Positions 1-7,711 of a stretch of 14,966 nucleotides of DNA are shown in pieces; position 1 is the first letter of the stretch; the number at the start of each line of letters is the position of its first letter. The position numbers and the translations under genes are program-made. The notes beneath the pieces were generated by a model. That model had not been told where the DNA came from. It saw nothing but the letters and a program-made list of their open reading frames with translations, and made no database searches. Source of the DNA: Candidatus Rhodoferax odensensis (lineage in GTDB: Bacteria > Pseudomonadota > Gammaproteobacteria > Burkholderiales > Burkholderiaceae_C); the NCBI GenBank assembly GCA_016718405.1, contig JADKDJ010000040.1, positions 1 to 14,966 of the forward strand, given 5' to 3'.

Positions 1-313
1 AAAGGCGCCAGAGAAAGGTGCCCTCACCTCGGAGAAAATAAACCAGCTCATGCTCCAGCGAAACAACAGGTCGACCTTGTGCCCGTACTGGCCACCCTGA
101 CTCTCCATTGATGGCGTCCATGAACCATTGTTTTATTACCCAGGAACCACACCAGACCAAACGCCACCGCGTATTTTGCCCAGGCCACGCCATTTACCCC
201 GCTGACCGGCGCCAAGGATGACGAACAACAGCCCTGAGGACGCGAATGCCACGGATGCCGCAAGGGTTGGGGCCCGAAATAGTGGGCGCCAGGCGCCGGT
301 GCGTATGACTCAT
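1..313 (-). CDS. ctaE: cytochrome c oxidase subunit III, N-terminal part (cut by window edge, frameshifted)
   Basis: Subunit III of the aa3-type cytochrome c oxidase, an inner-membrane heptahelical protein that stabilises the subunit I core. The reading shows AHYFGPQPLRHP near the start, then WAKYAVAFGLVWFL as the first membrane helix, then in another frame GHKVDLLFRWSMSWF followed by IFSEV; these are family landmarks in the right order. About 100 codons are present and the rest lies beyond the left edge. At least two frame changes are needed, one near the start and one around position 120. I chose the ATG at 313 (MSHT) because it resembles family starts; a TTG at 326 is the in-frame alternative for the next segment. 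It is the last visible gene of the ctaC-ctaD-ctaG operon. Family is sure; exact start is uncertain. Confidence 0.85.
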
Positions 314-395
314 GTCGAAAGCTCAATTCTTCTTCAGTTCAAGTCAATTCAAATCCTGGGACGGTTTGCGGAACGCTATTTCCATACGACTTAAT

Positions 396-595
396 TCACC
401 AACACCATCGATCAAGCACCAGCGCCAACACCCCTGCAACGCCCGCGATGATGAAGTGTGCAACAGGTTGACGCGGGCCAGGTCCTGCCGATACTCCGCG
501 CTCTTTCGGATACCCAGAAACGACCACGCGACGGTCTTAGGGCTGCGACCCGGTGATGCTGTACCGGCACTGTCGCCGCGCGCGATGGGCTTCAT
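396..595 (-). CDS. DUF2970 family small membrane protein in the cox operon
   Basis: Small protein of about 66 residues of the DUF2970 family, found between ctaG and ctaE in many betaproteobacteria; its function is not established. The signature TVAWSFLGIRKSAEYRQDLA is fully readable, followed by RVNLLH. After one frame change near 458 the reading continues as FIIAGVAGVLALVLDRWCW and a TGA, giving the expected single membrane helix at the C-terminus. The ATG at 595 overlaps a possible ctaG stop in an ATGA arrangement, suggesting translational coupling. An 82-bp gap separates it from ctaE. The family call rests on the highly characteristic AWSFLGIRK block; any role in oxidase assembly is inferred from position only. 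Confidence 0.8.
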
Positions 596-1195
596 GAACG
601 CGCCCCTGATCGACAAACCGGGTGCCTGCGCCACGGGCGCTGGCGGCGTCTTGCCACCGACTTCAAAAAACGTGTACGACGAGGTAATGGTCGTCACATC
701 CTTGGACAACTTAGGGTCGATCCCGCATTTCACTGGTTAGCTCTTCTTCTCGCCCGGCTCCAGCGTGTACTGGAGTGAAGCAAAAAACACTCCACTTTGT
801 TCGAGTGGCGACCGACTGTTGCGGCACATAGCTCGGAATGGCTTGCGCTGCCATGCGACGGTTCTGCACATTCGAAACTCCTTACATCACGGTTGCCATC
901 TCCCTGGATGGACCTGCATCGACCGCTGTGCCGGCTTGAACTCCCAGGGCCCCCCGCACATTCGCGTGGAAATTCCACCGTGATCATTTAAGTGGTGTCG
1001 ACTTGCGTGTTGGCGCTGAAAGGCTTGGGCGTGGCACCCAGGATGTTGCGATCGCCCAGCGCCAGAACGTTGATGCCGGGTCATCTCCTGAAAATGCGCC
1101 CGGTAAATCGGAACCAGCGACCCCGCGCCGGCGGCCATCCCGGTAGCCACCACCCGCAGCTTGGTAGCCATCACGAGGTTGTCGCGCTCGAACAC
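592..1195 (-). CDS. ctaG: cytochrome c oxidase assembly protein CtaG (Cox11 family), frameshifted
   Basis: Copper chaperone of the Cox11/CtaG family, an inner-membrane protein with a periplasmic domain that delivers Cu to the CuB site of subunit I. In order I see an N-terminal helix segment (ERDNLVMATKLRVV...LVPIYR), then GINVLALGDRNILGATPKP in a second frame, then PWEFKPAQRSMQVHPG, QYTLEPGEKK, and DPKLSKDVTTITSSYTFFEV. The Cu(I)-binding ECFCF motif is expected just before QYTLEPGEKK; there the minus strand has GTG TTT TTT GC with a run of six T (782-787), so the motif is recognisable but spelled across a probable homopolymer error. At least four frame changes are needed. The GTG at 1195 fits the family N-terminus; an ATG at 1171 overlaps the upstream stop (TGATG). 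The stop is uncertain; 592 is the one overlapping the DUF2970 start. Confidence 0.85.
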
Positions 1196-1316
1196 CACGG
1201 TTTGGCTTCGCCAGGAATCACCATGCGGGCCAGCAGATCCCACAAAGAACATCACCGCCCCGCTGGCCAGGATCAACCGCAATGCGACGGTTTGCCCGTC
1301 TTTGCTCTTCGCTCAT
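1171..1316 (-). CDS. cytochrome oxidase small assembly protein (single-helix microprotein)
   Basis: Very short protein (about 48 codons) between ctaD and ctaG, matching the small assembly protein commonly annotated at this place in Burkholderiales. It starts MSEEQRRANRRIA and, after one frame change near 1278, reads LILASGAVMFFVG, then after another LLARMVIPG: a charged N-terminus followed by one membrane helix. It begins 24 bp after the ctaD stop. The TGA at 1171-1173 overlaps the alternative ctaG ATG as TGATG, which suggests coupled translation. Function as an assembly factor is family-level and positional knowledge; nothing here shows a binding site. The C-terminal dozen residues are unreliable because of the frame changes. 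Confidence 0.65.
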
Positions 1317-1339
1317 ACCGCGCATTCGAACCGGGCGCA

Positions 1340-2975
1340 TCATGCGACGATCCTGGTGGCGGTGACATCCGGCTGAAACGGCGTTTCGAAAGTGTGGAAC
1401 GGTGCCGGCGACGGCCAGTTCCCACTCCAGCCGCACTGGAGAGTCCCACGGTTTGGCCGCGGCTTTGGCGCCCTTGCCGAGCATCGTCGGCATGGCTACA
1501 AGCAAGTAGACCTGCGCGATTCCGAAGAGGAAGAGCGCCGATTGACGCGACCATGTTGAAGTCCGCAAAAAACTGCATTGGGTAGTCGGCGTAACGACGC
1601 GGCATGCCCGCCAGACCCAGAAAGTGCATCGGGAAGAAGGTGACGTTGAACGAGATGATGGACCGCCAGAGTGCAACTTGCCCGCGGCCCTCGTTGTACA
1701 TCACGCCGGTCCACTTCGGTACCCAATAGTAGAAGAAAACCGGCAAACAAGGCGAACAGCGGAACCACCACCAGCACGTAGTGGAAGTGCGCCACGATCG
1801 CCAATAGGTGTCCTGAAACTGGATGTCAATCGGCGCACGCCGGAATCAAACCGGTAAAGCCACCGATGGTGAACACGAAAATGAAGCCTACGATAGAACA
1901 GCATCGGCGATCTCGAAGGTCATCGATCCTTGCCACATGGTGGCGTCCAGTTGAAAATCTTCACTGCCGTCGACACCGCAATCAACATGGTCGCGTACAC
2001 GAAGAAAAGCTGACCGGTCACCGGCATGCCCGGTGGTAAACATGTGGTGCGCCCACACGATGAAGGACAGGATGGCGATGCTGGAGGTGGCATGCAACAT
2101 AGGCACAACCAAACAGCTTTTCACGCGAGAACGCGGGCACGATCTGGCCTGATGATGCCGAAGGCTGGCAAGATCTTGATGTACGCCTCGGGGTGGCCAA
2201 AGAACCAGAAAATGTGCTGGTACATAACCGGGCTCACCACCGCCGGCGGGTTGAGTAAGCTGGTGCCAAAGTGGCGATCGGTCAGCGTCATGGTGATGGC
2301 GCCGGCCGAGCACCGGCATTACCGCGATCAGCGGGGGCAGGGCCGTGATCAGCCAGGTCCAGCAGAACATGGGCATCTTCATCAGGTCATGCCGGGGCGC
2401 GCATGTTAAGGATGGTGACGATGATGTTGATCGAGCCCATGATGGAACTGGCACCCAGGATGTGCATGGCAAAAATGCCAGCGTCCATGCTCAGGCCATT
2501 GCAGGGTCAGCGGCGCGTACAGCGTCCAGCCAGCAGCGGAGGCGCCACCGGGCATGAAGAAGAGCCGGCCAACATGAGACCGGCAGGAATCATCAGCCAG
2601 AAGCTGAAATTGTTCGTCCAAGCAAAGGCCATGTCTGGCGCGCCGATCTGCTGTGGAACCATCCAGTCCGCAAATCCTACAAAGAGCCCATGATGGCGCC
2701 GAACACCCTGATGCCAGCCCATGCATGGTGGGTGAGCTGGTTGTTCAGCTCGGGTTGACCAGTTGCAAGCCCGGCTGAAACCAGCCCGGCCCGGATGGGC
2801 AGAGCCAGCACGCCACCAATCATCAACATGGTGAACGCAAACAGAGGTACAAGGTACCAATGTCTTGTGGTTGGTGGCATACCCAACGCCGCCTAGCCAG
2901 TGGGCGCGTGGTCGTGATGGTCGTGGTGGTCTCGGCCGGGGAGGCGAAACCGTGTTGATCCAGAACAGCGCTCAT
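1340..2975 (-). CDS. ctaD: cytochrome c oxidase subunit I, frameshifted
   Basis: Catalytic subunit of the aa3 cytochrome c oxidase, a 12-helix inner-membrane protein carrying heme a and the heme a3-CuB centre that reduces O2 and pumps protons. It starts MSAVLDQHGFASPAETTTTI. In order follow FTMLMIGGVLALPIRAGL, QQIGAPDMAFAWTNNFSFWL, AGWTLYAPLTLQ, LMKMPMFCWTWLITA, a broken FGHPEVY block (CuB His and cross-linked Tyr region, near 2190-2215), WAHHMFTTG (CuB His pair, near 2035-2055), and AHFHYVLV (heme ligand region, near 1780-1800). It ends with MHFLGLAGMPRRYADYPMQF and a tail reading PSPAPFHTFETPFQPDVTAT. The span corresponds to about 545 codons, near the usual 530-540. I count at least eight frame changes. 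It lies 11 bp after ctaC. Identity is certain; interruptions are probably sequence errors. Confidence 0.95.
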
Positions 2976-2986
2976 CCTGATTTCAA

Positions 2987-4204
2987 TCAATTCTTAAACT
3001 TCCGGCAACGGCCAGCGGGCTGCTTGCGTGCCGCCAAAACGTCGGCGGGCTGCACCAGCTGTCCCGTCTTGTTGGACCAATTGTTCTTGGTGTAGGGTGA
3101 TGACCGCGGCCAACTCGAAGTTACTGAGCTGGCGCCCAACCGGGCATGGCACCATTGTTCTGACCCCTTGGAGCAACACGGCAATCTGCTTGCCCTTGTC
3201 GGCGTCCAGACCGGGGCGGCGGCGTCGCACGCCTTGATCGGGCCGCGCCCTTGCCAGTGGTTGGTGACACGCGGGCGCAACTGGTGGCATACACTTCCTC
3301 GCCGCGTTTAATGAGGTCATCGAGCACCCAGACCTTCGACGGATCGTCAGCCTTGGCGGCCATGAACTTCTTCTCGCCATCCACCCACTTGCTGTAGTCT
3401 TAAGCCGACACCACCTTCACGTGAATCGGCATGTAGGCGTGGCTCTTTACCGCACAACTCGGCGCACTGACCGTATGAGTCGCCGACTTTCTCCGCGTGA
3501 AACCAGGTGTCGCGCGCACAAAGCCCTGGAATGGCATCCTGCTTCACGCCAAACGAGGGCACCATCCAGGCGTGGATCACGTCATTCGCGGTGGTGATCA
3601 TGCGAATTTTACGATCAACCAGCACCACCCAGCGGCTTGTCCACCTAAAGCAGGTAGTCATTGCCCGGGACCTCGCCCTCCTTGGGTCCACCGTTGTTGG
3701 ACATGACGCGCTGCGCCAGATCCGGGAAAGGTCAAATAGGCCAATGCCTTCACCTTCGCCCTTGGTAGATCGCCCTGACTTTGCAAGCGCATGCCCGTAA
3801 CCTTGATCGTGAGGTCGGCGTTGGTGGTGTCCTTCATCGCCACCACGACCTTTGGTCGCGGGACATGCCAATCACGATCAGGAACGGAACCACGGTCCAG
3901 ACGGATTTCCGACCGTCGCCGACTCATGAAAATTGGCCGCCTTGTGGCCGCCCGACTTGCGGTGCTTCCAATCGAAAAACATCACGCCAAACACCGCTAC
4001 AAACACGACGGTGCAGATCGATCCAACATCATCGTAGCAGCCAGGCCTGCCCCTGGGCGATCTTGTCGCTTAGGGGTGCAATTGAGCTGGTTGACGGCCG
4101 GTCCACCCGGCAAATCCTTCACCGCGTGCGCGGTGCTCAGGGCCGCGGTGCCCGCCGGGGCGGCGGCGCGCAACGTCCAAGCCAGTCTTGATGGTGTTGT
4201 TCAT
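2987..4204 (-). CDS. ctaC: cytochrome c oxidase subunit II with C-terminal cytochrome c domain, frameshifted
   Basis: Electron-entry subunit of the oxidase. It has a signal/leader region (MNNTIKTGL, then AVKDLPGGPAVNQLN), two membrane helices (VVFVAVFGVMFF and WTVVPFLIVIGM), a periplasmic cupredoxin domain with the CuA site, and a C-terminal heme c domain. Visible landmarks: DTTNADLTIKVTGM, ITTANDVIHAWMVPSFGVKQDAIPG, YGQCAELCGK then HAYMPIHVKVVSA (CuA ligands), and KADDPSKVWVLDDLIKRGEEVY. The heme-attachment motif survives as a Cys-Ala and, in another frame, CHQP before TGKG (about 3262-3290), so a CxxCH box is split by an indel. The tail reads YTKNNWSNKTGQLVQPADVLAARK. A TAA follows VVSA near 3402. 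The ATG at 4204 has a purine-rich GAAGAAG upstream. First gene of the oxidase operon. Confidence 0.93.
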
Positions 4205-4406
4205 CGTGTTTCACTTCTTCCATGCCTAAAACTCGATCATCGGAAATCCGCGACCACGCAGTGCGCAGTCGCCGGGGTGGCCTGACTGTGAGTACGGGGA
4301 ACCCTCCCGCAGTAGTTAGGCAGGGATTGTAGCCCCAGCTAGCAACTCGACGCCGGGCATGTCAAGCCCAAAACTCAAAGTTACCCGCGATAGGTTTTGC
4401 GCTGGT
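4205..4406 (-). promoter_or_regulatory. upstream region of the ctaC operon, possible promoter
   Basis: This 202-bp gap between the methyltransferase stop and ctaC must hold the operon promoter unless transcription reads through. On the minus strand a perfect -35-like TTGACA lies near 4358-4363 and a -10-like TACAAT near 4324-4329. They are 28 bp apart, too far for a standard sigma70 promoter, so either one box is accidental or the spacer is corrupted. No other convincing site, terminator or small gene is visible. Confidence 0.3.
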
Positions 4407-5273
4407 TCAAACTTGCGCGCATTGCTCCAAAGACAGCTCCGTTTGCGCTCGAACCGTGTGTCTGGGCTCCGGCTTCACCGCGTGCCATAGATCACCTCCA
4501 GAAACGTCAACGTCAATTGGCCGTCGGCGCCTCGGAGTTGGCCATCGAGCGCCTGTAACAAGCGCTCGCAGCTCCGCCTCGAACGCAGCGCCGGTGGCGC
4601 CGGATGCAGGTTGCGCCCGAGTTCGCGCAACTCCTGCAAACAAGCGCTGCGGATCGGCACAACTCAGGTAATGCGCTCCACGTCCATCACCGGCTGGCAA
4701 AGCCGGCCTGCACCAGCATGTCACCCCATCGTGCATGTCCGTGAACTCCCGCATCGGCGCGGGCCGGAAACGAGCAATTGGTAGACGCCCGCAGCCCAAT
4801 CAACGTATCCGGGCCCAGGCACGAAAACACGACAAACCCGTCGACCGCCAGGGCCCGTGACACTGCGCCAGCGCGCAAGCCCGTACACGTGTGCAACACG
4901 CACGTGGGCCCACAGCATCCGTACCGCCCCCCGGCGCGAGTCTCGAAGCATGTGGGCGCCTGCGCCAGCGCGCGCGCCCTGCCACCACCTTGGCGCTAAA
5001 GCGGTGATAGCCGGCGCGCTGTCGTTGCGCGACCGGCTCGACCACAAAACACGACGCCTTGGGGTAACGTTGGGCGAGCTCGCGGTGCGCGGCCAGCCCG
5101 CCGCGAACGGCCTCCAATGCGCCCAGCTTTGTGGTTGCAACCGAATCCACTGCAGGCGCGCCCGCATGCGCCGGCGACCTCTTCTGCAACCAGGCGGGAG
5201 GTGTGGGTCGCGGCGGACCGCTGCCAACGCAATGCCGCCGGGGATCAATGCTGGGGGAGGCTGCTCAGGTCAT
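4407..5273 (-). CDS. BioC-like SAM-dependent methyltransferase, frameshifted
   Basis: Class I SAM-dependent methyltransferase of the type often annotated BioC-like in Burkholderiales; BioC methylates malonyl-ACP to start biotin synthesis, but that substrate is not proven here. The start reads MT...ASPSIDP and then WIRLQPQSWAHW; further on come ELAQRYPKASCFVVEP (the SAM-binding region with the acidic end of strand 2), RMLWAHVRVAH (equivalent of the family MLWANMALH block), VDGFVVFSCLGPDTLIGLRA, REFTDMHD, WGDMLVQAGFA, LQELRELGRNLHPA, LTFLEVIYGT and a tail TELSLEQCAQV. The length of about 289 codons is normal. The catalytic-core order fits well, but at least six frame changes are needed and the glycine-rich SAM loop is not clearly legible. 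It is divergent from comF with only 30 bp between the starts. Confidence 0.75.
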
Positions 5274-5303
5274 GGTTTCGGCAAGGTGTGCCGCGAGTAG
5301 GTA

Positions 5304-6031
5304 TTGACACGGTGTTTCCAGCTCCCATCGCCCGGCTTTGCCGACTCTGGCCAGCCGCTGCGTGCTCTGCCAGCCGCCTGGCCCAGCGAGCCGGTATGGG
5401 AGGCCTTGTCAACCAGTTTGCGCAACCGGTGGCGCGTTGCCGCACCTGCGCCTTGGCAGTGTGTGGCGGTGCGCATCAGTGCGGCGCCTGCGTGCTGGAG
5501 CCCCCGCCACTGGATGGCTTGCAGTGTGGCGGCGGTCTCTTACGACTACCCTGGGCTGATCGATCAGCGACTTCAAGATTTACGGCAAGCCGGTTGGGCG
5601 CACACCCTGGCGTCGACTGTTGCGCAGCGCCCCTGGGGTTGAGCTCGGCACTTGAGCGGCGGACCTAACCATCCCGATGCCGCTGTCCCATGCGCGGCTG
5701 CGTGAGCGTGGCTTCAATCAGCCGTTGAACTGGCCAGACAACCCGCGTCGGTGCGAAAGATGGATGCCACGCTGTTGCTGCGCGACTGAAGGACTGCACC
5801 GCGCAAGTGAACCCTAACCGCGCCGAGCGGTTGCGTAACCTGCACAACGCTTTCGCCGTCGAGCCACTCAGGCCATGCGTCTGCGCGGTGCGCGGCTGGT
5901 CTTGCTTCGATGACGTGATGACCAGCGGCGCCCCGCTTACTCTCTGCTGCCCGCGCCCTACGCGGGGCAGGCGCCGGCTTATCACCGGAATGGTGTTTGC
6001 GTGCCTGACGCACCACACCGGCACCGACTGA
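5304..6031 (+). CDS. comF: ComF family protein (phosphoribosyltransferase-like), frameshifted
   Basis: ComF-family protein, a cytosolic protein needed for natural transformation in competent bacteria, made of an N-terminal Cys-rich zinc finger and a type I phosphoribosyltransferase domain. Visible landmarks: FQLPSPGFADSG at the start, then Cys pairs CVLCQ, RCRTCALAV and QCGACVLEPPPLDG; in the second half RAERLRNLHNAFAVEPL and DDVMTSGAPL, the PRPP-binding loop with its two acidic residues. The span of about 242 codons matches the family. At least four frame changes are required, and none of the long single-frame stretches contains the whole protein. A TTG at 5304 is the only start that keeps FQLPSPGFAD in frame; an ATG may have been lost. 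trmL follows 27 bp downstream, so the two are probably co-transcribed. Confidence 0.85.
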
Positions 6032-6058
6032 ACGGGAACGAGAGGACAATAAACTCCC

Positions 6059-6525
6059 TTGTTTCCATCGTTCTGGTCGAACCCCGAAATCCCGCCCTAC
6101 CGGCAACGTGATCCGCCTGGCCGCCAACACGGGTTGCAGCCTGCACCTGATCGAGCCCTTGGGCTTCTCGATGGACGACAAGCAGCGTTGCGTCGCGCCG
6201 GGCTGGATTACCACGAATACGCCACGGTCAAACGGCACGCCGACTGGGCGCTTTGCACAGGAACAACCGGCCACCACAGACCGGCTGTTTGCCTTACCGA
6301 CCCGCGGCACGGCCCGCTGTGCCGAGACTCGGTTTGCACTCGGTGACTGGCTGGTGTTTGGAGGTTCCGGGAAACCAAGGACTGCGAGCCCTTGCACCAG
6401 TCGTTTGACGCCGCTCAGTGCCTGCGCCTGCCGATGCTGCCGGGTCAACGCAGCCTGAACCTGTCCAACGCCATGGTCGTTACCGTGTTTGAGGCCCTGG
6501 CCAGGGCTTTGGCGGCGCGATCTAG
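6059..6525 (+). CDS. trmL: tRNA (cytidine(34)-2'-O)-methyltransferase TrmL, frameshifted
   Basis: SPOUT-class enzyme that 2'-O-methylates the wobble nucleotide of tRNA-Leu using SAM, forming a knotted cytosolic dimer. The start region reads VEPRNPA or PEIPP depending on frame. Then come VIRLAANTGCSLHLIEPLGF, SMDDK, RRAGLDYHEY, GDWLVFG and the highly diagnostic LRLPMLPGQRSLNLSNA, followed by VTVFEAW; these are the three SPOUT knot motifs in order. The length of about 155 codons is normal. About five frame changes are needed. A purine-rich GAGAGGA lies 12-18 bp before the TTG at 6059, which may be a miscalled ATG. The TAG at 6523-6525 gives the usual short tail after VFEAW. It is convergent with the MaoC gene. 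Confidence 0.9.
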
Positions 6526-6578
6526 CGCCAGCACGCACTGGCACAGTCCCGGCACGCGTTGCGAAGCGCTCGTCCTAT

Positions 6579-7030
6579 TCAGGGGTAACGGCGCGAGATC
6601 GACCCGCCGCCGCAGGCCAGCTTGTTCTGACCCTTCGCTCCACCTCCGCGACCTCCCAGGTCATTGCGCCGTTGCGGTCGATCGGCTCTGCACCTGAAGT
6701 AACTAGGCCGCGCCCGCAAGCGGCTGCCCACCGGCACCGGGTCGAGAAACCCGCACCTTGTTGAACCATAGTTCACACCCATGCCGGACTCCGACGATGG
6801 AAATGAGGATTCGAAAAACCTCGGGATCAAGGAGAGGCGTCAAAAGCCGTGCAATCGGCCCGCCAAACCGGGCGGCCTGGCGCGCTCGACGTCAACGTGA
6901 ATCCACTGGTGATCGCCAGTGGCCTGCGCAAACTGGCTGGATCTGTTCCTGGGTAATCTCGATCCACGGCTCAACACGACGTCCTGGCCGACGTATGTGG
7001 CCAGCCCTGCGAGGTTTGAATGGTTTTCAT
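6579..7030 (-). CDS. MaoC family hydratase/dehydratase, frameshifted
   Basis: Hot-dog-fold enzyme of the MaoC/(R)-specific enoyl-CoA hydratase family, which adds water to trans-2-enoyl-CoA; the exact substrate is unknown. No single frame reveals it; it appears when frames are joined. It starts MKTIQTSQG, continues VGQDVVLSRW, then ITQEQIQ and the catalytic segment QATGDHQWIHVDVERA, carrying the Asp and His of the family dyad. Then come the broken GGPIAHG-like loop near 6855, IPRFFESSFP, GVNYGF, NKVRFLDPVPVGSRLRAR, IDRNGAMTWEV and a short tail ending SISRRYP. The span of about 150 codons equals the usual length. The start ATG at 7030 lies 25 bp after the parA stop on the same strand, suggesting one transcript. 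At least five frame changes. Confidence 0.75.
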
Positions 7031-7055
7031 GCTGCGACTGGGGCTGGCGCCCAGC

Positions 7056-7670
7056 TCAACTGTCCAACCAGTGACAGATCGGCTGCCACTGTTCCAGGTC
7101 CTTTTCGACGCGGCGCGGGCCACATCGAACAGCGAGCAGCCCCCGTGCTTGCCAGGTGCATAGTTCTGGGTATCACGCAGGTGGGGCCAGCACCGGGCAG
7201 GTCGAGTGGTCGACAAACCGTCGCAGCTTGTCCGCCGCAATCGTGCGCATCCACACGCATGCCCACAGGCCGATCTTGGCCTTGTAGGCGATGACGGTTC
7301 TGCGCCAGTTGCGTCAGGAAGTCGCGCGTGGCAAAGATGTCGAAGATGCTTGGCTGCAGCGGCACAATCACCCGGTCCGCCATCATGATCACATCGTTGA
7401 AACGCCAACCGTGCAAGCCGGCAGGCGTGTCCAGCACCACATGCGAGGTGCCTTTGGGCGGTTTGGCAATCAAATCAGAGCTGACTTCCCAGGTTGAGAT
7501 CGGTCGCGCCGTGGCGGGCCGCAGCTTCAGCCAGAGCCGCGAGGACTGCTGTCGGTCCGCATCGCCCAGCATCACGGCGTTCCCTAAGAGGCAAAGTAGC
7601 CCAAGATATTGGTGGCCAGTGTGGACTTGCCCACACCGCCTTTGGGATTGGCAACAACAACGATCGGCAT
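7056..7670 (-). CDS. parA: ParA family ATPase without a ParB partner in the window, frameshifted
   Basis: Deviant Walker-type P-loop ATPase of the ParA/MinD superfamily, which partitions DNA or positions cellular cargo by nucleotide-dependent dimerisation. It starts MPIVVVANPKGGVGKST, an intact deviant Walker A with the signature lysine, then LATNILGYFAS, a one-base loss near 7592, and MLGDADRQQSSRLW (Walker A' Asp). HVVLDTPAGLHG is Walker B, followed by VIVPLQPSIFDIFATRDFL. The last third needs more frame changes and ends KDLEQWQPICHWLD with TGA. The length of 204 codons matches the small orphan ParA proteins of this group. No parB follows; a MaoC gene does. The 41-bp divergent gap to the antiporter gene contains a direct repeat that may be regulatory. 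The cargo cannot be inferred. Confidence 0.88.
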
Positions 7671-7679
7671 GGCCGGTCC

Positions 7680-7711
7680 TGTTAATGGCTACTTTGCGCT
7701 ATGTTAACGGC
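7680..7711. repeat. direct repeat TGTTAAYGGC in the parA/antiporter divergent gap
   Basis: Two copies of TGTTAAYGGC (7680-7689 with T, 7702-7711 with C) lie 22 bp apart, start to start, about two helical turns, inside the only 41 bp separating two divergent starts. Position and phasing suggest a regulator or promoter element, but nothing identifies the factor, and a 10-bp repeat can arise by chance. Confidence 0.35.

Noticed and set aside
5714..6544. 276-codon open frame on the minus strand
   Set aside because: It is antisense to comF and trmL, which show diagnostic motifs (DDVMTSG, LPMLPGQRSLNLSNA); its product is Arg/Gly/Ser-rich without recognisable domains.
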